Assembly: GCF_035917235.1 (NCBI RefSeq)
Contig: NZ_CP108423.1
Span: 4,431,501 to 4,495,500 of the forward strand
Source of the DNA: Streptomyces sp. NBC_01294
Lineage (GTDB): Bacteria > Actinomycetota > Actinomycetes > Streptomycetales > Streptomycetaceae
Length of the DNA: 64,000 nt
Direction: 5' to 3'
Notes under the pieces: model-generated
Databases searched by the model: none
Seen by the model: the letters and a program-made list of their open reading frames with translations, nothing else
What the model was told of the DNA's origin: nothing
Shown here: in pieces, positions 40,456-47,629 of the stretch
Position numbering within the stretch: the first letter of the stretch is position 1
How the letters are laid out: each line of letters begins with the position of its first letter
Translations under genes and position numbers: made by a program

Positions 40456-41373
40456 GTGAGTGCTGCGACGACGCGAAGCCGTACCCCGCGTACCCCCGAC
40501 CGCCTGTGCGTCGAGGCGGTAGAACTCGCCCGCGCGGCGGCCGAGGAGGCCGCCTTCCCCGGAGTGGTGGGCGCGCACGTCTCCGCCGTGGCGGAGGGCG
40601 ACCGCGTCGTCACCCACTTCTTCGAATCCAAGGAACCGGGCTACCGGGGCTGGCGCTGGGCCGTCACCGTGACCCGCGCCTCCCGCGCCAAGAACGTCAC
40701 GCTCGACGAAACGGTGCTGCTGCCCGGCGACGACGCGCTGCTGGCCCCCGAGTGGGTGCCGTGGAGCGAGCGGCTGCGCCCCGGCGACATGGGCCCGGGC
40801 GACCTGCTGCCCACCGACGCCGAGGACCTGCGCCTGGAGCCGGGCTGGTCGGGCGAGGACACCCCGCCGCCGAACTCGGTGGTCTCCACCGAGATGGCCG
40901 AACTGGTCGAGGCCGAGGACGCCGACGTCACCGACCGCGCCGTGGTCCCCGTACGGGGCTCCATCACGTCGGTCGCCGAGGAACTCGGCATGCGGCGGGC
41001 GCGCGTGCTGTCGCGGTACGGGCTGCACGGCGCGGCCGACCGCTGGGACGACTCCTTCGGCGCGAAGACCCCGATGGCGCAGGCGGCACCCGCGTCCTGC
41101 GTCTCCTGCGGCTTCCTGGTGGCCATCGGCGGCTCGCTCGGCCAGGCCTTCGGTGTCTGCGCGAACGAGTTCAGTCCGGCCGACGGCCGCCTGGTGTCGC
41201 TGGCCTACGGCTGCGGCGGGCACTCGGAGGCCGCGGTCATGCCGGCGCCGTTGCGGCCCGCGCCGCCGGTGCTCGACTCCATGGCCTCGGACGAATTCAT
41301 CCTGCGGCCGGCCGCGGACACGGGCTCGGTCCCGGTCTCGGACCTCCCGGCCGCGGACCTCGGCCACTCGTAA
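40456..41373 (+). CDS. DUF3027 domain-containing protein
   Basis: 305 residues from a GTG (AGGAGAGAACGAG upstream). The family features are visible: RGWRWAVTVTRASRAKNVTLDETVLLPGDDALLAPEWVPWSERLRPGDMGPGDLLPT, the helical VAEELGMRRARVLSRYGLHGAADRW, and a Cys pair ASCVSCGFLVAIGGSLGQAFGVCANEFSPADGRLVSLAYGCGGHSEA. DUF3027 is actinobacteria-specific; the four Cys and His suggest a zinc site, which is inferred. Function is unknown. Confidence 0.93.
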   Translation: MSAATTRSRTPRTPDRLCVEAVELARAAAEEAAFPGVVGAHVSAVAEGDRVVTHFFESKEPGYRGWRWAVTVTRASRAKNVTLDETVLLPGDDALLAPEWVPWSERLRPGDMGPGDLLPTDAEDLRLEPGWSGEDTPPPNSVVSTEMAELVEAEDADVTDRAVVPVRGSITSVAEELGMRRARVLSRYGLHGAADRWDDSFGAKTPMAQAAPASCVSCGFLVAIGGSLGQAFGVCANEFSPADGRLVSLAYGCGGHSEAAVMPAPLRPAPPVLDSMASDEFILRPAADTGSVPVSDLPAADLGHS

Positions 41374-41397
41374 CAGCCCCGGCCCGCAGCACCGTTC

Positions 41398-41576
41398 GGG
41401 GGCTCCGCCCCCGTACCCCCCGCGCCTCAAACGCCGGCGGGGCTTAAAAAGATCGCCTCGAACGCCGGCGGGGCTGGGGTTGGCCGGCGGGGCTGGATTT
41501 TCGCAGCCTCGGCTGCATATCCAGCCCCTCCGGCGTTTGAGGAGCGGGGTGCGGGGCGGAGCCCCGGGCTGTTAGC
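41398..41576. repeat. composite intergenic repeat between convergent genes
   Basis: Plus-oriented element from 41398, a partial unit near 41455, a GCAGCCTCGGCTGC palindrome at about 41501-41516 and a minus-oriented element ending at about 41566. Near-copy of the array at 45135-45415. Confidence 0.8.
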
Positions 41577-42591
41577 GGCTTCGCCGGAACAGGCGCTTCG
41601 CGGCGAAGACCAGGATCAAACCACCCGCCAGGACCAGCGCCCCCTTGCCGAAGCTGCCCGTCGGCTCCTGCGCGGGCGCCGCTTCCGGCGGGGAGCCCGG
41701 CTTCGGAGCGGCGGGGGAGCCGGACGGCGGGGCGGTGGCCGCGGTCACCGGGACCGCGATGACCCGGCTGCCCTCCCCCTCCGCGCCGAACATCAGCGTC
41801 GAGCCGTCCGGCGTGTACGTCACCGACTCCGCCTGGCCCTGCCACGGCGCCTCCACCCGTTCGCCCTCGCCCACCGGCCGGCCGTCCTTCCACGGGTAGG
41901 TGCGGGCCGTGAAGTAGCCGCGCAGGGTCAGCCCGTTCCCGTCGGGGGAGAACGCCCCGTCCGTCACCCACGGCACGTCGGCGACCCGTCGGAACATGTT
42001 CGCGCCGCCCGCCGTCAGCTCCGCGGGACCCTCGTACAGCCCGCCCTTGTTCTCGTCCTTGCTCGCGATGTAGACCCGCCCCGTCACCGGATGGACCATC
42101 AGGGCCTCCGCGTTGCGCGGCCCGTCCGCGTACCGCACCGTGAACTGTGCGGCCTTGACCGTGACATCGCCCAGCGCCTTCGGTTCCGGGAAGCGGTAGA
42201 TCCAGACGTGGTCCCAGGTCCCGTTCTTGTTGTCGCCGATGTCCCCGACGTAGAGCTGCCCGTCCGGCCCCAGCGAGATCGCCTCGACGTCGCGTGGCCT
42301 GCCGATGCCCGTCAGCGTCACCCGGGCCACCGTCCTGCCCGTCGCCGAGTCCACCGCGTAGACGTACGGGCCGTCGTCGCTGTCGTTGTGCGTCCAGTAC
42401 ACGCCGGGGTGGACCCGGCTGGCCGCCAGCCCGCTCGACTCCTTGATCCGCGGATCGGAGATGGTGAACGAGGACGGCACGGGGGGCCCCGACGCGGCGG
42501 CCGCGCTCGGCAGCACGGCGAGGGCGAGGGCGGAGGCGGCGGCGACGACAACGGCGGCGGAGGCGGCGGCGGACGGCGAGGACAGGCGCAT
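41572..42591 (-). CDS. secreted beta-propeller protein with C-terminal membrane anchor
   Basis: 339 residues. Signal peptide to about residue 33. The propeller has WD40/SdiA-regulated-like blades: ESSGLAASRVHPGVYWTHNDSDDGPYVYAVDSATG, DVEAISLGPDGQLYVGDIGDNKNGTWDHVWIYRFPEP, NAEALMVHPVTGRVYIASKD, and ESVTYTPDGSTLMFGAEG. Then a Pro/Ala linker and a single C-terminal helix (GALVLAGGLILVFAAKRLFRRSR), so it is displayed on the outer face of the membrane. Role unknown. Convergent with DUF3027 across the repeat. Confidence 0.85.
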   Translation of the reverse strand: MRLSSPSAAASAAVVVAAASALALAVLPSAAAASGPPVPSSFTISDPRIKESSGLAASRVHPGVYWTHNDSDDGPYVYAVDSATGRTVARVTLTGIGRPRDVEAISLGPDGQLYVGDIGDNKNGTWDHVWIYRFPEPKALGDVTVKAAQFTVRYADGPRNAEALMVHPVTGRVYIASKDENKGGLYEGPAELTAGGANMFRRVADVPWVTDGAFSPDGNGLTLRGYFTARTYPWKDGRPVGEGERVEAPWQGQAESVTYTPDGSTLMFGAEGEGSRVIAVPVTAATAPPSGSPAAPKPGSPPEAAPAQEPTGSFGKGALVLAGGLILVFAAKRLFRRSR

Positions 42592-42667
42592 TCCCCCAGC
42601 CTGCCAGTACGCGCCCCGTGTCCGGCGTCACAGGCCTTTCTGTCGCGCGATCCGCCATGATGACCGG

Positions 42668-43360
42668 ATGCGTTTCATGTTCGTCGGCGACTCCATGACC
42701 ATCGGACGCGCCGGCGATTTCACCTGGCGCTACCGGATGTGGCAGCACCTCAACTCGACCTTCGGCGGCCCCTACCGGATCGTCGGTCCGCGCTGCACGC
42801 TGTACGACACGCACGCCGACGCGCCCACCAGCCACGCGTACGCCGACCCCGGCTTCCCGGAGCACGCCCGCCGTCACCTGGCCGGCTGGGGCGAGGGCTG
42901 GCAGCACATGGCCCCGCTCGTCGGCCCCGCCCTCGCCGACACGGGGGCCGACGTCCTGCTGGTCTCCCTCGGGCTGATCGACCTCGGCTTCTACACCGAC
43001 GCGGAGCAGACCGCCGCCAACGTCCGCGGCTTCATCGCCGAGGCCCGCGCCGCCCGCCCCGGCGTCCGCATGGTCCTGCTGCCCGTCATCCCGAACAGCC
43101 GGGCCGAGGAGGACGCGCCCTTCGCGGCCGAGGTGGCCCGCTTCAACGAGCTCCTCGCGAAGGCGGTCGCCGACCTGACGACCGACGCCTCGCCGATCCT
43201 GCTGGCCGCGCGCCCGGCGGCGTACGACATCCACCGGGACACCTACGACGGCACCCACCCCAACGCCTCCGGCGAGCACCGGCTGGCGGGGGAGTTCGCG
43301 GCCGTCCTGCACCAGGCGTGGGGGATCGGCGGCCCCTACCGGGCCGAACGGCAGCCGTAA
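42668..43360 (+). CDS. SGNH/GDSL-type esterase/lipase
   Basis: 230 residues from the ATG at 42668. Nucleophile block: MFVGDSMTIG (GDS-type). Block III-like: VLLVSLGLIDLGFY (an L replaces the usual N in G-x-N-D). Block V: YDGTHPNASGEHRLAG with the Asp/His pair. Cytoplasmic by absence of a signal peptide. The odd GLID instead of GxND may alter the oxyanion hole. Divergent from the propeller gene. Substrate unknown. Confidence 0.85.
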   Translation: MRFMFVGDSMTIGRAGDFTWRYRMWQHLNSTFGGPYRIVGPRCTLYDTHADAPTSHAYADPGFPEHARRHLAGWGEGWQHMAPLVGPALADTGADVLLVSLGLIDLGFYTDAEQTAANVRGFIAEARAARPGVRMVLLPVIPNSRAEEDAPFAAEVARFNELLAKAVADLTTDASPILLAARPAAYDIHRDTYDGTHPNASGEHRLAGEFAAVLHQAWGIGGPYRAERQP

Positions 43361-43382
43361 CACGCCCTTCACCAAGGGGTCT

Positions 43383-43404
43383 TGCTTCGAGTGCACTCCA
43401 AGCA
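43383..43404 (+). promoter_or_regulatory. MerR-type palindromic operator upstream of aldo/keto reductase
   Basis: The 22-bp sequence is a near-perfect palindrome (10 of 11 positions symmetric) with core GAGTGCACTC and arms TGCTT/AAGCA. MerR-family sites sit inside unusually long -35/-10 spacers and look like this. It ends 15 bp before the ATG at 43420, with a -35-like TTGCTT at its left edge. No merR gene is adjacent. Confidence 0.6.
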
Positions 43405-43419
43405 GTTGGCTAGTGCCCC

Positions 43420-44409
43420 ATGAAGTACACACAGCTCGGACGCACCGGCCTCAAGGTCAGCCGACTCGTACTCGGCACCATGAACTTCGGCCCCCAGACC
43501 GGGGAGCCCGAAAGCCACGCGATCATGGACTCCGCACTCGACGCGGGCATCAACTTCCTCGACACCGCCAACGTCTACGGCTGGGGCGAGAACAAGGGCC
43601 GCACCGAGGAGATCATCGGCACCTGGTTCGCCCAGGGCGGCGGACGGCGCGAGAAGACGGTGCTGGCGACCAAGGTCTACGGCTCCATGTCCCGCGAGGG
43701 CGACACCTGGCCCAACCAGGACCGCCTGTCGGCGCTGAACATCCGGCGGGCCGTCGACGCCAGCCTCAAGCGGCTCCAGACCGACCACATCGACCTCTAC
43801 CAGTTCCACCACGTGGACCGGCGGACCCCCTTCGAGGAGATCTGGCAGGCCGTCGAGGTCCTGATCCAGCAGGGCAAGATCCTCTACGCGGGCTCCTCCA
43901 ACTTCCCCGGCTGGAAGATCGCCCAGGCCAACGAGACCGCGGCGCGCACCGGACGGCTCGGCCTGGTCAGCGAGCAGTGCCTCTACAACCTCGCCGAGCG
44001 GCGCGCGGAGATGGAGGTCATCCCGGCCGCCGAGGCGTACGGGCTCGGCGTCATCCCGTGGTCCCCGCTCCACGGCGGCCTGCTGGGCGGCGTCATCAAG
44101 AAGGAGGTCGAGGGCGGCCGCCGCGCCTCCGGACGGTCGGCGGACGCACTGGCCAGCAGCACGGTGCGGGCGCAGGTGCAGGCGTACGAGGACCTGCTGG
44201 ACAAGCACGGCCTGGAGCCGGGCGAGGTCGGGCTGGCCTGGCTGCTGACGCGCCCCGGGGTCACCGGGCCGATCGTCGGGCCGCGGACGCAGGAGCAGCT
44301 CGACTCGGCGCTGCGCGCGGTGGAGCTGGAGCTCTCGGAGGAGGTCCTGGCGGGCCTGGACGAGATCTTCCCCGGGCCGGGGCCGTCGCCGGAGGCCTTC
44401 GCCTGGTAG
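43420..44409 (+). CDS. aldo/keto reductase
   Basis: 329 residues. The catalytic tetrad of AKRs is visible: Asp in NFLDTANVYGWG, Tyr in VYG, Lys in LATKVYG, and His in FHHVDRRTPFEEI. The C-terminal NADPH-binding loop is GPIVGPRTQEQLDSALRAVELELSEEV. Close to the YajO/AKR11-like group of bacterial oxidoreductases acting on aldehydes. A MerR-type operator precedes it, so it is probably induced by an electrophile or redox stress. Start at the ATG at 43420. Confidence 0.95.
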   Translation: MKYTQLGRTGLKVSRLVLGTMNFGPQTGEPESHAIMDSALDAGINFLDTANVYGWGENKGRTEEIIGTWFAQGGGRREKTVLATKVYGSMSREGDTWPNQDRLSALNIRRAVDASLKRLQTDHIDLYQFHHVDRRTPFEEIWQAVEVLIQQGKILYAGSSNFPGWKIAQANETAARTGRLGLVSEQCLYNLAERRAEMEVIPAAEAYGLGVIPWSPLHGGLLGGVIKKEVEGGRRASGRSADALASSTVRAQVQAYEDLLDKHGLEPGEVGLAWLLTRPGVTGPIVGPRTQEQLDSALRAVELELSEEVLAGLDEIFPGPGPSPEAFAW

Positions 44410-44499
44410 CTACTGGCCGACGGCAGCCGCCAAGGCCACGACGACGAACATCAGTACGAGCACACCGGCCATCACGCGGTTTCTGGTCTTGGGATCCAC
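44410..44499 (-). CDS. small membrane protein, 29 residues
   Basis: Too short for ordinary gene callers. From the GTG at 44499 the minus strand reads MDPKTRNRVMAGVLVLMFVV to about residue 20, then a short hydrophobic end (VALAAAVGQ) and TAG. A TAGGCT six bases upstream of the GTG could be a -10 of a leaderless transcript. Positive N-terminus plus one helix suggests insertion with a cytoplasmic N-terminus. Conservation should be tested; I recall similar tiny proteins in other Streptomyces but am not sure. It is convergent with the aldo/keto reductase gene. Confidence 0.6.
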   Translation of the reverse strand: MDPKTRNRVMAGVLVLMFVVVALAAAVGQ

Positions 44500-44548
44500 C
44501 CGTCGAGCCTAACGCGGCCCGGGACCGCTCCCGCACGCGGTAGGGGGG

Positions 44549-45103
44549 TCAGCCGGCGAGCGGCCAGGACCGGACGGTCTCGTAGCGGGGCTGCTCGCCC
44601 GGCACCCCGCTGACGGGCAGGTTGCTGCGGACGAGGCTGAGCGTGTCGACCTGCCAGGGCGTGCCCTCGAAGTCGGCGAGGGCGTCCAGGTACGGGCGCA
44701 GCGGGGTGGAGGCGTTGCGGCTGCGGGCCAGGGTGAGGTGCGGGGTGTACCGGCGGTGCTGGTCCATCGGCACCCCGGCTCGCCGGGCCGCGGCGTCGGC
44801 CCGCTCGGCGAGCATGCGCAGGGCGGGGAGCTCTCCGGCGGCGCCGACCCACAGGGCGCGGTCGCCGAAGTGCCCGCAGCCGTGCAGGCGCAGCGGGAAG
44901 GGGGGTGTGCGGTGGGCTGCGCGCTCCAGGCGGGTGTGGAGCTCGGGGAGCACGTCGTCGCGTACCTCGCCCATGAAGGCGAGCGTGAAGTGCCAGCCCG
45001 CTCGCGCGGTCCACGTCAGCCGGTCGTCGTGGACTCCGTCCACGACCCGGGCAAGCTCGGCTACGGCCGCGTCCGGCGGCAGGACGGCTGCGAACAGTCT
45101 CAT
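44549..45103 (-). CDS. thpR: RNA 2',3'-cyclic phosphodiesterase (2'-5' RNA ligase family)
   Basis: 184 residues. Starts MRLFAAVLPPDAAVAEL, the LigT/ThpR opening. The two catalytic H-x-T/S-L motifs are WHFTLAF and PHLTLAR, separated by about 80 residues as in the 2H phosphoesterase superfamily. CGHFGDRALWVG and SLVRSNLPVSGVPGEQPRYE complete the pattern. ThpR hydrolyses 2',3'-cyclic phosphates on RNA; the physiological target is unclear. A repeat array lies upstream. Confidence 0.93.
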   Translation of the reverse strand: MRLFAAVLPPDAAVAELARVVDGVHDDRLTWTARAGWHFTLAFMGEVRDDVLPELHTRLERAAHRTPPFPLRLHGCGHFGDRALWVGAAGELPALRMLAERADAAARRAGVPMDQHRRYTPHLTLARSRNASTPLRPYLDALADFEGTPWQVDTLSLVRSNLPVSGVPGEQPRYETVRSWPLAG

Positions 45104-45134
45104 GCGGCGAGCGTAGCCGGGTGCGCCGCCGCTG

Positions 45135-45415
45135 CGGGGGCTCCGCCCCCGAACCCCCGCGCCTCAAACGCCGGTGGGGCTGAAAAGATCGCCTCAAACG
45201 CCGGCGGGGCTGAAAAGATCGCCTCAAACGCCGGCGGGGCTGGGGTCGGCCGGCGGGGCTGGGGTTGGCCGACGGGGCTGGAATTGCGCAGCCTCGGCTG
45301 CATTTCCAGCCCCTCCGGCGTTTGAGGAGCGGGGTGCGGGGCGGAGCCCCGGACTTTCAGCCTCGCCGACGTTTGAGGCGCGGGGTCTGGGGCGGAGCCC
45401 CGGGAGGACCGCAGG
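45135..45415. repeat. composite intergenic repeat array
   Basis: Contains a plus-oriented element (45135-45180), two perfect 30-bp tandem copies (45181-45210 and 45211-45240), GGGTTGG-type units, a GCAGCCTCGGCTGC hairpin near 45289-45302, and two minus-oriented elements ending at 45415 next to the 3' end of the MFS gene. Fills the 313-bp gap between thpR and the MFS gene; no gene seen. Confidence 0.85.
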
Positions 45416-45416
45416 G

Positions 45417-46811
45417 TCAGGCGACCGGTACCAGTTCGCGGCGGCGCGAGGCGGCCGCGGGGACGAACGTGACCCCGTGCCGACTGACCCGCAGCCGCAG
45501 GTTGCCGACCCGCGCCAGGACCACCGCGATCGTCACGGAGGCGGCCAGGGAGATCACGCCGCCCGCGGCCATGCCGATCCGCGCGCCGTACGTGTCCGTG
45601 ATCCAGCCCAGCAGCGGAGCGCCCAGCGGGGTGCCGCCGGTGAACACCATCATGAACAGGGCCATGACCCGCCCCCGCATCTCCGGGTCCGTCGCCATCT
45701 GCACGCTGGAGTTGGCCGTGACGTTGACCGTCAGGCCGAAGATCCCGATGGGTACGAGCAGCGCGGCGAACAGCCAGAAGCCGGGCGCGAAGGCGGTGAC
45801 CAGCAGCAGGGCCGAGAACAGCACGGCCGCCGCCACGAGCAGCCGCAGCCGGGAGTGCCCGCGCCGGGCGGCGAGCAGCGCGCCCGCCAGGGAGCCGGCG
45901 GCGATCAGCGTGTTGAAGAGCCCGTAGGTGCCCGCGTCGCCGTGGAAGACGTCGCTCACGAACGCCGACAGCCAGATCGGGAAGTTGAACCCGAAGGTGC
46001 CGATGAAGCCGACGAGGGCGATCGGCCAGATCAGCTCGGGCCGCCCGGCGACGTAGCGCAGGCCCTCGCGCAGCTGGCCCTTGGCGCGGGGCCGGGGCTC
46101 GACGGGGTGCAGTTCGCTCGTCCGCATCAGCAGCAGGCCGGCGATGGGCGCGGCGAAGGACAGTCCGTTCAGCAGGAAGGCCCAGCCGGAGCCGACGGCG
46201 GTGATCAGCACACCGGCGATCGCCGGGCCGACCAGCCGCGCGGACTGGAAGTTGGCCGAGTTCAGGCTGACGGCGTTGGCCACCTGGTCCTTGCCGACCA
46301 TCTCGGAGACGAAGGTCTGCCGGGCCGGGTTGTCGACGACGGTGACCATGCCGAGCAGGAACGCGGCGAGGTAGACGTGCCAGACCTGGACCTGTCCCGC
46401 GAGGGTGAGGACGGCGAGCGCGACGCCGGTCAGGCCCATCGCGCTCTGGGTGGCGAGCAGCAGCGGCCGCTTGGGCAGCCGGTCCGCGAGGACGCCCCCG
46501 TAGAGGCCGAACATCAGCATCGGCAGGAACTGCAGGGCGATGGTGATGCCGACGGCGGAGGCGGAGCCGGTCAGCGAGAGGACCAGCCAGTCCTGGGCGA
46601 TGCGCTGCATCCAGGTGCCCGTGTTCGAGACGACCTGCCCGGTGGCGAAGAGCCGGTAGTTCCGGATCTTCAGCGAGCTGAACATCCCCCGGCCATTGCC
46701 GGGAGGTGCCCCCAGGTTCTTGCCCATGGGTGCCGCGGTCGCGGTGCGCGCGGCGGTAGTGGGGGTGGATATGTGGCCGGGTGCGGAGTCTGCTCCGGTT
46801 CCCGTACTCAA
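45417..46811 (-). CDS. MFS transporter, EntS-like (DHA3)
   Basis: 464 residues. N-terminal tail of about 40 residues, then FSSLKIRNYRLFATGQVVSNTGTWMQRIAQDWLVL, the hallmark of the DHA3/EntS MFS group. Loop 2-3: LYGGVLADRLPKRPLLLATQ. Also VDNPARQTFVSEMVGKDQVANAVSLNSANFQSARLVGPAIAGVLI. Twelve helices. A MarR regulator lies 25 bp upstream on the same strand, so this is a MarR-controlled efflux pump; substrate unknown. Confidence 0.92.
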   Translation of the reverse strand: MSTGTGADSAPGHISTPTTAARTATAAPMGKNLGAPPGNGRGMFSSLKIRNYRLFATGQVVSNTGTWMQRIAQDWLVLSLTGSASAVGITIALQFLPMLMFGLYGGVLADRLPKRPLLLATQSAMGLTGVALAVLTLAGQVQVWHVYLAAFLLGMVTVVDNPARQTFVSEMVGKDQVANAVSLNSANFQSARLVGPAIAGVLITAVGSGWAFLLNGLSFAAPIAGLLLMRTSELHPVEPRPRAKGQLREGLRYVAGRPELIWPIALVGFIGTFGFNFPIWLSAFVSDVFHGDAGTYGLFNTLIAAGSLAGALLAARRGHSRLRLLVAAAVLFSALLLVTAFAPGFWLFAALLVPIGIFGLTVNVTANSSVQMATDPEMRGRVMALFMMVFTGGTPLGAPLLGWITDTYGARIGMAAGGVISLAASVTIAVVLARVGNLRLRVSRHGVTFVPAAASRRRELVPVA

Positions 46812-46836
46812 AAGCGTTCGCCTCCTGGCGTCGTTC

Positions 46837-47274
46837 CTACAGGTGCGCGAGCTTCTCCAGGACGGGTGCGGCCTCGCGCAGCTTGGCCCATTCGTCCTCG
46901 GTCAGCTCGGCCGCGAGCCCGGCCAGGAAGGCATTGCGCTTGCGGCGGCTCTCTTCGAGCATCGCCTCGGCTTCCTCCGTCTGGCGGACCACCTTCTGGC
47001 GGCGGTCGTCGGGGTGCGGTTCCAGCGTGACCAGTCCCTTGGCTTCCAGCAACGCGACGATGCGCGTCATCGACGGCGGCTGGACGTGCTCCCGCCGGGC
47101 CAGCTCGCCGGGTGTGGCCTGGCCGCACCGGGCGAGGGTGCCGAGGACCGACATCTCGGTCGGGCTCAGCGATTCGTCGACGCGCTGGTGCTTCAGGCGC
47201 CGCCCCAGCCGCATGACGGCGGAGCGGAGGTCGTTCACGGCGGCGGCATCGTCACCTTGGGAAAGGTCATGCAT
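46837..47274 (-). CDS. MarR family transcriptional regulator
   Basis: 145 residues from the ATG at 47274. Upstream ATG candidates (47292) lie within the palindrome. The winged helix shows LSPTEMSVLGTLARCGQATPGELARREHVQPPSMTRIVALLEAKGLVTLEPHPDDRRQKVVRQTEEAEAML, with the D-x-R-x-x wing. It is the first gene of a MarR-MFS operon and probably represses both genes; the operator overlaps its promoter. Leaderless transcription is likely. Confidence 0.95.
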   Translation of the reverse strand: MHDLSQGDDAAAVNDLRSAVMRLGRRLKHQRVDESLSPTEMSVLGTLARCGQATPGELARREHVQPPSMTRIVALLEAKGLVTLEPHPDDRRQKVVRQTEEAEAMLEESRRKRNAFLAGLAAELTEDEWAKLREAAPVLEKLAHL

Positions 47275-47280
47275 GTCTTT

Positions 47281-47298
47281 AGAGTAACTCATTACTCT
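47281..47298 (-). promoter_or_regulatory. palindromic operator over the MarR promoter
   Basis: AGAGTAACTCATTACTCT has 7-bp perfect arms around CTCA. On the minus strand its downstream half is a -10-like TACTCT placed six bases before the ATG, so the MarR protein would block its own leaderless promoter. Inference from symmetry and spacing. Confidence 0.65.
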
Positions 47299-47405
47299 TC
47301 CTAAGGAACACCAGTTTTCGGGCGTCACGCATGAGGTCACTCGTACGGGTGAGTCGGCGGCGGAAAGTGACACGCGTACACACCCTCTGCCCCGACTCTT
47401 TCGAC

Positions 47406-47588
47406 ATGGGGACACATGTGCTGAGCATGCGCATAGACGGGGAGCTCCTCGACAGGCTCCGGATCCATGCCGCCAAACGCGGAATGAGCGTCCAGGACTA
47501 TGTGGTCCGGACGCTCATTCGCGATGACTTCGACGAGCGCTTCAAGGCGGCCGTCGACGAGACGGAGAAGTTCTACGGGCTGACGTGA
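47406..47588 (+). CDS. small RHH-type (ribbon-helix-helix) protein, antitoxin-like
   Basis: 60 residues from the ATG at 47406. GTHVLSMRIDGELLDRLRIHAAKRGMSVQDYVVRTLIRDDF fits a ribbon-helix-helix (Arc/MetJ) DNA-binding fold, and KAAVDETEKFYGL forms an acidic tail. Such small proteins are often antitoxins, but no toxin gene lies next to it, so a solitary regulator is equally possible. Divergent from the MarR gene. Confidence 0.75.
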   Translation: MGTHVLSMRIDGELLDRLRIHAAKRGMSVQDYVVRTLIRDDFDERFKAAVDETEKFYGLT

Positions 47589-47629
47589 GCCCGGTCGGGG
47601 CTCGGCTCACGTCGGCCCGGACAGGGCTG

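Noticed and set aside
38390..41430. very long open frames on both strands around the MFS and DUF3027 genes
   Set aside because: They reflect absence of stop codons in high-GC DNA. Only the frames with MFS and DUF3027 signatures are kept.
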